Source: Neoceratodus forsteri (taxonomy: Eukaryota; Chordata; Ceratodontiformes; Ceratodontidae). Taken from it: a DNA stretch of 64,000 nucleotides. The position numbers and the translations under genes are program-made. This document shows, piece after piece, positions 46,707 through 59,500 of this stretch. Where the stretch lies: positions 432,642,501 through 432,706,500 of the forward strand of contig CM028129.1 of NCBI GenBank assembly GCA_016271365.2, written 5' to 3'. The notes beneath the pieces are model-generated. The model worked only from the letters and a program-made list of their open reading frames with translations. It had not been told where the DNA came from and searched no databases. Position 1 is the stretch's first letter; the number at the start of each line of letters is the position of its first letter.

Positions 46707-47804
46707 GGCGGGATAATCTCTGCATCCTGGGGTTCCAGAGAAGAAGTGGTGCTTACGGATGCCTTCAGATCTGGTTCCTGTGAATCCACCACCACAGAGA
46801 GGCTACCAGGATGAGTAGGCCTAGCAATGGCCAGAGGCTGGGCCCTTCCAATGCCTCTCCCACTGCCACTGGGAGACATGGAATCCACCATTGGGGAAAG
46901 GCTGGGCAGACATCTGTTGCCATTTCCTGCATCCTCCACTTTCTAATCCCTCAGTACTTGCCTCATCTCCTCTCAAACCAGTACTTCTGCCAAGGAATCC
47001 AGTAAATCTCTAGGGACAGGAGCACCTGGGCAGCCCCATCTTTCCAAACAGGGCAAGAGAGCATCCCTGGGATAAGGTACAGCTCCATCGGTGCAAGCCA
47101 GGCACACTGGCAAGTGCACCAATCGCTCCTCCACAGTATGGCATACCACACAACTGTCCATAATAGAACTTCACTCCATCCATATCCCAAATCCATGATA
47201 ATATGGACACTGGAATGGTTACAGTGCGCTCTCTGGTTGCTCTCTGCATGATGCTACTCTCCATAGTTCCACACAATAGCGGCCAATGCCAAAACCAAGT
47301 TGATGCACAAAATGGTGACAGCTGCTAACTGAAGAATTTCACACCCGAGGCTCCCACTCTCAAACAGCCAATTACAACCAGGCATTCACCTAACCAAAAT
47401 CCCAGTCACATGTGAGTCCAGGTTCCACTCCAGGGAGTGAGACATTGCCTCAGACACATGGCAGCACCTCTGACACTGTGCACTGATGGCCTGCAGTTTT
47501 GGTTTTAGTGGCCCCTTCTGGGTTTAAGGTTATACCAGGCAAAACTTACTCCACTAAGCTTCCTTTCAAATCCCAGATGAGCCCCCAAGTTGTAAGCCCC
47601 TGTCTCCATCTAGAGGTATCCAGATGATAAAGGTGGAGGGGAGCACCATACAACCCAAGCAATCACAGTCCAAGGAATCAGAAACAGAAATATCTTGTTA
47701 CCTGGTTCACTGGTGGTAGTGACTGAAAGTCACAAGAATAGAGAATCAGGCACCATCTTAATGCAGATCTTATCAACTTGTAGGGGTAAGGTTCATTAGC
47801 AGGC
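46707..47804. other. unassigned interval
   Basis: Minus-strand frames up to 88 codons (47010-47276) have no recognised domain. No repeats or tails were found. Confidence 0.35.
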
Positions 47805-50427
47805 AAACATAGAAACATAGAATTTGACAGCAGATAAGGACCGCTTGGCCCACCCAGCCTGCCCATTTCCCTACCTGATGGATAAGCTGCAGATCCTAGT
47901 TAACCAGCAGCCTACTTCTTCCTACTCCCACCCCCTAGAATTGCCTTATGACTGTCCCATGCATGCTTGAATTCCACCACTGTTTGTGACTCCACAACAT
48001 CCTCTGGAAGGCCGTTCCATACATCCACCACCCTCTCTGTGAAAAAATACTTCCTTAAATTACCTCTGAGCCGCCTCTTCTATCTTCAAATTGTGCCCCT
48101 TGTTCTTGCACACTCTTTTTGAAAGATGCTACCCTCTTGGACTTTGTTGATTCCCTTGAGGTACTTGAAAGTTTCTATCATGTCCCCCCTCCCTCCTTTC
48201 TCGAGGCTATACATATTAAGCTCCTTAAGTCTCTCTTCATATGTCTTCCGTGCAGACCCTGCACCATTTTAGTTGCCCTCCTCTGGACAGCTTCCATCCT
48301 GTCTATGTCTTTGCGGAGATTGGGTCTCCAGAACTGCATGCAGTACTCCAGATGGGGTCTCACTAGCTGTCTGTACAGATGGATAATAACTTCCTGTTTT
48401 CTACTGGTGATGCCTCTCCCTATGCATCCCAGTATCCCCCCAGCCCTCCTTGCTGCCCTCTCACATTGCTTGCCCACCTTTAGGTCATCTGATATGACTA
48501 CCCCCAGGTCCCTTTCCATTTTGTTGTTGTTAGTATCTCACCCCACATTGTGTACTCTTCCCCTGGGTTTTGTTTCCCAGGTGCATTACCTTGCACTTCT
48601 TAGCATTGAATCTAAGCTGCCATACATTTGACCATTCCTCTAACCTTGCCAAGTCCCTTCTCATCCTTTCCACTCCACTTTGTGCATCAACTCTGTTGCA
48701 GATCTTTGTGTCATCTGCAAAGAGACATACTTTTCCTTCCAGTCCCTCTGCAATGTCACTTATAAAGACATTGAAGAGGACTGGTCCTAATACTGAACCC
48801 TGCGGTGCCCCACTACTAACCCCCCTTTTTTCAGAGTGGACTCCATTTACTGTTACTCTCTGTGTCCTATTCTCCAGCCAATTCTTTACCCAGGCTGTCA
48901 TCTTGGGACCCACTCCCAGGCTGGCTAACTTGTATATTAATCTTTGTGTGGGACTGTGTCAAATGCCTTGCTAAAGTCTAGGTAGGCCATGTCCACAGCC
49001 CCTCCCTGATCAACTACTTTGGTCACCCAGTCAAAGAAATCTATCAGATTTGTCTGGCATGACCTTCCCCTGGAGAATCCATGCTGCCTTGGGTCCTGTG
49101 CCCCTCTGGCCTCTAGATATTTAACAATTCTTTCCTTCAGAAGTGATTCCATCATTTTCCTACCACTGAGGTTAAACTAACAGGTCTGTAGTTTCCTGCT
49201 TCTGCCTTGCTCCCACTTTTGTGAAGGGGAATCACATCTGCCCTCCTCCAGTCCTCGGGTACCACCCCATCCTCCCATGATTTGTTAAAGAGTTTAGTCA
49301 GTGGTGTCACTAGTTCTACCCTTAGTTCTTTTAGAATTCTGGGATGAATCCCATCAGGCCCCATTGCTTTGTCCACCTTTAGTTTTAAGAGTTCTTTCAG
49401 AACCCTTTCTTCTGTAAATGGGCTGGTAACAACTTCTGTATCCAGAGTGTTTCTACTGTTTGTTTTAGGTACCTCCCCCTCTTCCTTTGTAAATACTGAG
49501 CAAAAATATTTGTTTAGTATCTCTGCCTTTTCACAGTCACCCTCTGCCCACCCTCCCTCCCTCCCTTTATTAAGCCTCACTATCCCTCCCTTGGTCTTCC
49601 TTCGCTCCCTGATGTACCTATAAAAGGTTTTATCCCCCTTCTTAACTGAGTTGGCTATCTTTTCCTCGGTTTGGGCCTTTGCTGATCTGACTGCCTTCCC
49701 AGCTTCCTTTTGCTTTAACTGATATAGTTCTCTGTCCTGTTCCTTCTGTGATTCCTTGTACTTCCTGAATGCTTTCTTTTTTCTCTTGAACCTTCACTGC
49801 CACTTCCTTTGAGAACCATAGTGTTTTCTTACCTCATTTCGTTTTGTTTATTTGCTTTACACAAAGGCTTGATACCTCTGTGATGGCAGTTTTTATTATT
49901 CCCCATTGTTCTTCCACCCCCTCCTTCCTGCCCATTTGCTAGTGCATTTCTTAGGCATTCACCCATTTTGACAAAGTCAGCCCTCCTAAAATCCAGTACC
50001 TTTGTCTTTGTATGGCTTGACTCTATTGCTGTGTTTATTGTGAACTATACTGTTCGATGGTCGCTAGTTCTCAGATGGCTACCCACTTCTACATCTGTGA
50101 TCCTCTCTTCATCTCCATTTGAGAGAACCAGGTCTAAGATTGCTCCCTCTCGAGTGGGCTCCAATACTAGTTGTCTAAGGCATGCCCCTGTAGGGCATCT
50201 AGAATAACCCCACTCTTCGAAGTGGCTGCTGCAACTGCACTCCAGTTAACATCTGGCATATTCAGATCACCCATCAGCAATATCTCCCCTTTTTCTGCTA
50301 TTCTAAGTATACTTTCTATCATTTCCTTGTCCATTTCTTCCCCCTGAGAAGGGGGTCTGTATGCAACCCCTATGCGTATTGTGGTGCAAACATGCACATT
50401 CCCTTGATTAAGTTCATTGCTCACTCA
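47805..50427 (-). mobile_element. CR1-clade LINE, copy I (5' truncated in endonuclease)
   Basis: The 3' tail is at 47805 (catagaaacatagaa on +). The element runs through 3' UTR, C-terminal domain, RT, linker and the endonuclease C-terminal third (GVAYRPPSQGEEMDK, ILLMGDLNMPDVNWSA at 50167-50424). It is the best preserved CR1 here by frame length. It shares linker and 3' UTR with copy A, and the 3' end with copy H. Confidence 0.9.
48178..49580 (-). pseudogene. CR1 reverse transcriptase (copy I)
   Basis: Four consecutive frames cover the whole RT and C-terminus. 49152-49580 has YFCSVFTKEEG, KAMGPDGIHPRILKEL and DWRRADVIPLHKSGSKAEAGNYRPVSLT. 48937-49155 has GRSCQTNLIDFFDWVTK and AYLDFSKAFDTV. 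48530-48913 has GAPQGSVLGPVLFNVFISDI and the intact catalytic LFADDTK. 48178-48519 has KMERDLGVVISDDLK and [14 protein letters not shown]. Only about three frame breaks separate them, so this is a relatively young copy. Confidence 0.9.
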
Positions 50428-51001
50428 CGAATCAAAAGTGCAAAATGATTTAATTAACTTTGAAACAGTAACAGCCACTCCATGGAGCATGGGGCATTTC
50501 ATTCGGTGGGTTTTCTTCACAGACAAGCTTGAAAATTTACTGCAACAGTCTCTTGGGCTAACGGACTAATTTATTTTATTCACTTGGGGGGGCGAAGAGG
50601 CCACCCCATCAGGTAGCTTGGTACTAATCCACTCTGTCATCTGTCATCTCACATCTTATTTCTTAGCTTTCTCTCCCCAGAGTTACGGTCACTCAATCAA
50701 GGCTATCTTCTTGTAATTCTATTCCTGTACAGCACGTAGGGCTTATGACAGCACGTGATGTTTCTACTGTCCCAAACCCCTTTACTCTCTCTGATTTCCT
50801 TCCCATTTGCCTGGTCACACAACTTCTCTACAGGGGGGAAACAAAACCTGGAGCATACCCTCTTCTCTAAAAGGTCTTAATTCATTAATTTTATTTGATA
50901 TTCCTAAGCAAGAACTGAAGCACCAGAGCCCTTTCAGACATCCAATTGCTGATGCCAATGCTCGACAGCTGGTCCCTATTCCGGGTGGCTGCGGGTACCC
51001 C
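50428..51001. other. unassigned interval beside LTR-like copy 2
   Basis: No coding signal. On the minus strand an AATAAA-type word lies near 50890. No primer-binding-site-like sequence was found next to 51002. Confidence 0.3.
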
Positions 51002-51830
51002 TGGTCTTTTCCCAGCAACTCCTGGCATTTTCCACTCATGCAGTGATTCCAACCTCTGAACTGACTCATCATGGGGACTTCTTCCAGTGCCACACTGGAG
51101 CATCCAATGGACTGCCACCCCACCAGGATCCCAAACATCACTCCCCCAAATGGATTTTCCCCTGCCTCCACAGGCTGCTCAGTTAGGGAGTCCCAATTTT
51201 GCAGCGGCCACCAGCCAGGGGGAATAGGGGTAGTGCTGCCACCACCACACCCTGAACTGCACAGGCTGCCAGTTCTGTGCCATGCCCCAGGCCCCATTGC
51301 CATAGCTGCCCCACCCACAATACACTTTCTGATTCACTGCTAAACTCACCCATGAGCATAACTTCTTTGGGCTTCAGGCCCCATTGGTGCTTACCCTACC
51401 AAGTTACTGAAGTTCACTTGGCGGGCCTCCATTTTTCTTTCTTCTCCCCAGGCTCTGGTTCCCAATTGCACCAACAGGCCTCACTCATTGCTCCAGTGCT
51501 CCCCTTTACTCGCAAACCATCACTTTGCACATTGCACATCACAGGTCTTTGAGGGTGAAGGGCTTGGGTGGCAAGCAGCCCACCCCAGCCCTGCCACAGC
51601 CCTCCGGCTGAACTTGTGGGTCCAACACCCCCTGCTTCTCCTGTCAGGTCTCACTCCCGTGTTTCCCTTTAAAGGGCACCAACCCTTCTCTTTTATATCC
51701 CCATGGAGGGCCCCCTGCTGGCAGCAAGCAGGCCCTACCTCCCAGACCTACAGGCACCAAAGTTCCCATTTCCTCCCTAGCTATGTAACTCTCAGAAATG
51801 TAACTAGTAAGTACCCAGTGGGTGCCTACG
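51002..51830 (-). repeat. LTR-like dispersed repeat, copy 2
   Basis: Homologous over its length to 30096-30876 and in the same orientation. The minus-strand TATAAAAG box is at 51690-51697, about 133 bp from the outer end, as in copy 1. The outer terminus reads CGTAGGCACCC against TGTAAGCACCC in copy 1, and the inner terminus ..GGGAAAAGACCA. No polypurine tract precedes it, as expected for a 5' LTR or a solo LTR. Confidence 0.55.
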
Positions 51831-52819
51831 CAGGAATAGAGCTATACACTGATAGAAGGGTGATTGGGATGTGGGGAGACCACTAGACTACCAGGAGGAG
51901 AGCTATAGGATGACAGATAGGTGATGCTTGACACAGTGTGGCAGTTCAGACACCCTGCCATTTGGGGTGGGGGTCTTGCCTTAAGAACAAGGTAAGATGT
52001 GTTTTTTGCAGCAGTAAATAGCCCTATTTTAGGAGCTGTTTAGCACCACCACAAACCTTTGAATATACTGCTGTACCAGTATGCATGAGGGGCCCCTCAG
52101 CTGAATAGGCACAGTAGTATTGTTAGTGCAGTTAGATGTCAAGAAAGTCCTGCTGCTCTCATACGGAGAATGTGGGCGAATGGCTGTTCTTGCTACACTG
52201 GGCACCCTGGATTTTGGAATGCCCAGAAGAAAGATTTCTGAACTAAAAAAAAAACAGACTCTAGCTAAATGGGTTCCATTTAGCTGCTGCTATTTTAAAA
52301 ATAAATATTTTTTATGTATTTCCATGTTTTAAGTAAAGGGAAAAAAACAAGATGGTGACCATCACAACCCAAAAATTTCAGGTTGTGAGAAGTAAGAGGT
52401 ACAAAGCCAAAAAACTCTCATGACCGGGAATTTTTTGGGTCGTATCAGATGGTTATCCAAAAATCCTGCAAAGGCACCACCTTGGCATAGGCTGCTTCTA
52501 GCCTGAAAGTTTTGGGGGAAAAACTTTTGCTCCATCTTGGCTGTCGGTGAGAACAAAAAAAAGTATAGTAAGTATAGGAAACAAAATTAAGATATTAATG
52601 TAAAAATGACATATGCAGATCTCAGAAATCGCACAAGCTACTATTATAAAAATAACTACATATTGAGACCTTGCCTCTTAGACAATGCATGCAAAATTTG
52701 GGGCAACTTTGTTGGACAGTGCCTAAAGCTATTAAAGGTGAAAGTTATTAGTTTAACATAGAAACTCTCGGTCAGCCCTAACTATACTAGTACTACAGTG
52801 CCAGTATAATATAGATAGA
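51831..52819. other. unassigned interval
   Basis: No coding or element signal is certain. A GATA-type run begins at about 52810, next to the Tc1 insertion. Confidence 0.35.
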
Positions 52820-52821
52820 TA

Positions 52822-54424
<1,603 letters not shown>

Positions 54425-54426
54425 TA

Positions 54427-54779
54427 GATAGACAGACAGACAGACAGACATATACTGAAGTTGTAGCAACATGATATTTTGATATATCATAACAGACTCA
54501 AAAACTTTCATTTAAAAACTATAATAGTTCCAAAGTTAGTCTATTTTTGCCACCTAGGGCTGAGTGAGTTAAGGCTAGAAGGTTATTTTTTTTAATGAAA
54601 ACTTGGAGTCTGATGGATATGCACATGGCATATCAATACCGTTTGCATGTGTTAACACATGTCAAAATAACATGTTGGTAGAAAACATGTATATTGATAA
54701 ATACTTTTTGTTTTTTAAAGGTAGCCTCGATATATGTTACACTATGTTCTCATATCAATATAGTATGTAAGCAAAATGA
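54427..54779. other. (GACA)n tract and unassigned AT-rich sequence
   Basis: A short gaca tract at 54428-54450 continues the GATA/GACA microsatellite split by the Tc1 element. The remainder has no recognised content. Confidence 0.5.
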
Positions 54780-54782
54780 CAC

Positions 54783-54893
54783 AACAGGGTGAGCATTGTG
54801 CTGAGATAAATGCACACGCAGAGGTGTAGCAAGGTACGAAGCCACAATCCCCTAAAAGTGCATTTATCTCAGCACGGTGCACTCCCCAGAGTG
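54783..54893. mobile_element. short palindromic MITE-like element
   Basis: A perfect 18-bp inverted repeat, gtgctgagataaatgcac at 54798-54815 and its complement at 54858-54875, has a 42-bp spacer. The outer word caacagggtg..gca.tgtgct recurs at 59361 in another palindromic element. Confidence 0.55.
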
Positions 54894-55777
54894 TCTTCCT
54901 GTGATTATAAAATGTTTTTTATTTTATTTTTAGAATATATTTACCAGTTAAACAAAACATGGGGATTTAACTAACACAGTACTTTCCCCTGATGGAAGTC
55001 CACTCGAACTTGTCTGTATTTCAGCTTTGAGTTTAGTATTTTGTCCCACTTGCTTTCCATACTTTTAGGGGTTTCTTTCAGTACTTTGTAGTTTGTGGTG
55101 GTGTTCTGTATGTCGTTCCACCATACCCCTCTGAGTAACATGCAGTGAAAATAAAAATGTGAAATTTTGTGAAAATATGTGGTGGGCTTTATACTTTAGG
55201 TGTTTGATATACGGGGAGGTTTGCAGTCCATGCACAGTGAAGTCAGCCTTTTCACTGAAGGTTCTCTGACTGTGAAAGAGTTTCCATTTAATCCACTAGA
55301 GAGTTTGAGGTTAAAAAACTTGAAGTTTCAAGTCAGTCACCATTATTTGAATTGTAAAAACACATCAGTTAAAATGACGGAGGAAGCAACAAATATTTTT
55401 AAGTCATGCAGAGAAAGAGACGTCTGTGTGTGGGCTTAGTGGAAATGTTCTTTTGGCTTCTGTATACTGTGCACAGCAACAAAGAGAGCATGTGAAACAA
55501 CTGTGAGGTACGAAAAAAACAAAAACAAATGTCAGAGTTACATTTTATGCTGGCTTGATGTTTCTGTGTCTTTTGTACTGATTTAGGGTGATAAGCAGTG
55601 TCAGGGGGTATATGGGTGCCCTCTCCATTTTTACTGAGAGGGAAACATGGTGACCAAAAATTTTAAAAACAAGAATGTTACCTGGCTAAGTGATTTGTTA
55701 TAAAGCAGGTACCAGGATGACTGTTCATTGTTGGGGAATTATGCATGGTCATGCAACTCATTTTGATCAATAAAGAT
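54894..55777. other. unassigned interval
   Basis: Frame 55200-55439 (+) has 79 codons, no recognised domain, and is preceded by a 'tatactttag' acceptor-like word. It may be chance. Confidence 0.3.
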
Positions 55778-55780
55778 TCT

Positions 55781-56800
55781 GGGCTTGATTCAGAAAACTC
55801 CAGGAATGGTGCAAGTGGCTTGCGACAAAAGAGTTGATGCAAAATGTGGCTGGCGACAAACTTTGCATCAATCATGACTCAAGAAAGCTACTTGCGTCAA
55901 CACTGGGGAAGACTGTGCCAAAGCGGCTGTGCCATGCTTTAATCCAAAATCTGTTTGTGTCATGTTACACTAGGGCTTGCATCACAAAAGTGGTGTAGCA
56001 TCCCCTTTTCTGGGATTCAGAAAGGTGGGAGCCCTGACACTGTGCCAATGATGGCAGGCATCCTTTAGACCAGGGTGGGGCTGGTCTATCCGACAGTGGC
56101 GCACAGAATGGAGTGGATCCAGCTACAGACAGGGAGGGTGAGACAGCTCCAACACCCCTGTAGGACAGTATGGGGACTGCACATGTCATGGCCATGGCCA
56201 TTTCATCTACCATATGGCTTTTAACAGGTCTCACCCCATGCAGAGTTTTTTGCTGCAGCTTGTGTCAGATCTCCTCCACCACATCCTCTTTTGACGCAGC
56301 TTGCCTAGTTCCCACTCTATGCCTCTCTCCACAGTTTAAACCCACCATGGGGCATTCCCATCCCTGCATCATTGTGGTGCCTCAGTGTGGGCACTCATGC
56401 CCTTCCTGCATAGCCTTTGTGATTCATTTGAAGGGGTTCATGCCCCATGCTGTTGCACCACAGCTTACGAAGGCCCGATTGTTGGGCCAAGGTGCTAAGG
56501 GTGCACAAGCTTTGGAGCAATAAAACTTCTCTGCTCCATAACTCTGCCTGCTGTCTCTTTTTAGACCTGGAGTGCTTCAACATTTGTGGAACAACTGTTG
56601 TGCCACAGCTTGCAGTATTCTGTCCACATGTGTCATATGTTTGATGCAGCAAACCTCTTGCATCAGTGTGACAGACTTTGCTGCAGAGACTGGCCTTCTT
56701 TCTCAGTATGGTGCATAGTATTTGCTGCACTGCAATTTGACACAAGGTGGTTCTTTGACACACCTTGCATCAATCAAAGGGCTGTTTCTGAATCGAGCCC
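55781..56800. mobile_element. non-autonomous DNA element with GGGCTYGATTCAGAAA ends
   Basis: The 16-bp termini gggcttgattcagaaa (55781) and its complement ending at 56800 (tttctgaatcgagccc) form inverted repeats. An exact tct triplet flanks both sides (55778-55780, 56801-56803). The subterminal words ttgcatcaa, ttgcg.caa and gacaca recur in inverted orientation at both ends. No transposase frame. Ends are related to 20269-21440. A 3-bp duplication would fit PIF/Harbinger, though TCT is not the usual TWA. Confidence 0.6.
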
Positions 56801-56803
56801 TCT

Positions 56804-58586
56804 GTATTTTATTTACCCATTTTATGAGTTACTATAGCAATATAATGGTTTTGTGTATTGATATTACAAAAGTGAGATTTTTAATGACATTTTTTTTTTC
56901 TGATTTCTGGTAAAACTGCACCTTATTTAGTTATGAACTCTGTAGTTTATGACCCAATATGCATTCATCTTATGTGCTTAATTACATTGCAAACATTTGC
57001 ACTTCAAGTAACCCCTAATCCTCTTTGTTTTTGTAGGCTTTGCTTGTAAAAGCATCAGACGAAAATAAATACACATACAAAGAATAACATAAGACAATAG
57101 TACCAATAGCATGGCTTATCTATGTACTTTCATATTTATATTTAAAAGGTGTTTAGAAATGAAATGACTTTAAGGTGGTCAGAGAGTTTGCTTCACCCAT
57201 CAGTTGCGCTTCCCTGTGTCTTTCTTTTCATTGGCTACCTTGAGGATGAGGATGTCAGACAATTACTAGGCATACTGTATAAATAGCAGGTGATAAGTTC
57301 AGTTGGAGACAGCTTGGCACATTACCCTTAGTATAGCAGCAGTATAAAGAAATACAAGTCAGTGGGTTTTCTGCATTAGGCTGGTCTCCGTCTTAGCTAC
57401 ATATAGAGGACAAAGTGATATAAAGTGACACAGCAATGTTTTAATTATTGATTTTTTTATTTATTTAGAAATTGGTGACTGGGCAAGACACACTGAACCA
57501 AGGCTCATTCCTAGCTGCAACTAAGAGGAAAGGGTACATGGAAGAATACATCATATTGGTCAAAACAGTATAACTGTATAAAAATAGTGCAAACAGATGC
57601 ATGTTAGTGCCAGTGGAAAACAGTACAGGTCTTATATCTGAACAATGAAATCATTGTACATAATGATAATTTACATGATAAATTGGACAAAAAATATCTA
57701 GGGTGATGCTGAGTGGCCAAAGAGGGCTATACAACCCAGCAGATCCTAAAAAGAGTATTGTGTGGCCAGAGAGAAACTAGGAGCAAGAACAGTAGGGAGT
57801 TAAATGAGCTGTAAGTAGCTGCTTCAGTGTGTCATAAGAGAAGAAGCAGCGGTATAAATTGACATTGCTTGTTCTATGAGACATCTAGCTACTATAGGAC
57901 AGAAAGTGATGCTGTGTGATATATTATGTCACCAGTTATGGTTGTGTAAGTACCTTTTTTAGAATTCTCAGTGAGCATTCATAATAGGCACCGCTGATAC
58001 TCGGGTATTCTTTATTCAGTACTTGGGTATTTGAGTTAAATAAACATAATTTAAAAACCTTTTATGCCCTCTCAAGGTGACCAAGGCTAGTCCATAGGCC
58101 ACCCCCTCCTCACTACATACATTTCTCACCCACACTTACTTACCCCGCCTCTCACAAGTGCTGAAGTAAAGGTAAGAGCCAACTCTTGGCAGGACCTGAC
58201 AGCATCTGTAAGATTAACTGCTCCTCCCTATCCTGATCCTCCAGGTTCCCCCAAAGCATTTTTTTTAATATTTGTGTCCCCTCTTAACTGATAGTCAATG
58301 ATGGGGAGGGGTGCAAGAAGTAAAATTCTGACTAATTCAGTTGCCCCCATCCCACAAGCTCCCAGTCCTGCCACTGTCTCATTCATTGCGCAAAACATAG
58401 TGAGACTGCATGCATGCTACCAGGAGCAAGGGGGCAGATCAGTAATCATCACTGATGATACTATATCAATATGATTCAGTTCTTGAGTTCAGCAGATGGA
58501 GGCCAGACAAGGTGATGAGTGCTGGGTAAGTGCTAGATGCTGTCTCAGAGCTGGGGTGGGTTAGGGGGCACCAGATACCAAGAGTG
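56804..58586. other. unassigned region with a TATA/CCAAT-like core
   Basis: No coding content. tataaatag at 57278-57286 is preceded by an inverted CCAAT word (attgg, 57230-57234). Other parts are AT-rich with no repeats recognised. Confidence 0.35.
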
Positions 58587-59060
58587 GAATGGGGGGATCA
58601 CTGGCACCAGAGACTTAATCACAATTATACTGGGACTGGGAGTAGTAGGTGAACCAATGAACTACCAGAGATAATTTTATTTGGATCGGGAGTGGGATGA
58701 GTACACCCCTGGACTACCTTGGATCATTTTACTAGGACTGGAACCTTTTTTTCATTGATACAGGGATTAGGTGAGGGAGTAGGGGACCACTGGCCCAGGG
58801 ATACTTTCTAATTGCTACGGATAATAGCTTGGAGGGGGACTACTACCTCCAGGAATGTTTTCTCACTGATGTGGAAAATAGGTGAGGTAGGTGGGGAACA
58901 CTGGCACCAGAGACATTTTCTCATTAATGTGGGAAATGGGTGTGGGAGATGGGGAACACTGGCACCATGGAGTTATTTATAATGAGACTAGGTGAGGAGT
59001 TGGACCACTGGCATCAGGGAGTCATTAATAAAGGAACCATGTGAGAGGGGACCACTGGAT
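58587..59060. repeat. degenerate minisatellite (~50-60-bp unit)
   Basis: Repeated 'ggggaccactggcaccag.ga..tttct.att..tgtgg.aa..aggtgagg' units occur from about 58587 to 59060, at least six recognisable, clearest at 58785-59060. Confidence 0.65.
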
Positions 59061-59345
59061 TGCCAAGGAAGCATTATGCATGGAATTTAAACTACAGCAC
59101 AGCCATATACTCAGAAAATGACCTTGAGCACATCACTGAGCCTGCCAGTGCTCCAGTCCACACTGCTGTGGAAATGGGCGCTAGCAGGAAACAAGTAGAA
59201 ATGATGTGTTGCATCTCAGATGAGCTATCCTTGCAAATACAGTGCAAACTTGCACCAAAAACAACCAAACAACCATGGCAATTCTAGAATTTTTACAAGG
59301 GGTAGAAACATTCTCAAGAGGGAAGCACTTCCCCAGAAAAATATG

Positions 59346-59500
59346 TAAGCAATAATACCCAACAGGGTGGGCAGTATTGTGCTAAACCGGACCTCACAGG
59401 GGCATAATGAGGCACAACGCCACAGGCGGAGGACCTTATAGCCCCTGGAAGGTCCAGTATAGCTCAAAACCACCCACCCTGGAGGGTATTATTGTGCTTA
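59346..59500. mobile_element. palindromic MITE (about 65-bp arms)
   Basis: The left arm (taagcaataataccc..cagggtggg..gtattgtgct..ggacct) and the complement of the right arm agree for about 65 bp. A short loop near 59409-59430 separates them. The core word is shared with 54783-54893. Confidence 0.65.

Noticed and set aside
46406..46939. 177-codon minus-strand frame as a possible gag or host protein
   Set aside because: Half of it is created by a 205-bp tandem duplication read twice. No zinc knuckle or other domain is visible.
51002..51030. primer-binding site next to LTR-like copy 2
   Set aside because: No TGG-initiated stretch complementary to a tRNA 3' end is present on the minus strand after the repeat end.
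50815..51318. 167-codon minus-strand frame in LTR-like copy 2
   Set aside because: The homologous stretch in copy 1 is interrupted by stops, and the protein is low in complexity, so non-coding LTR is more likely.
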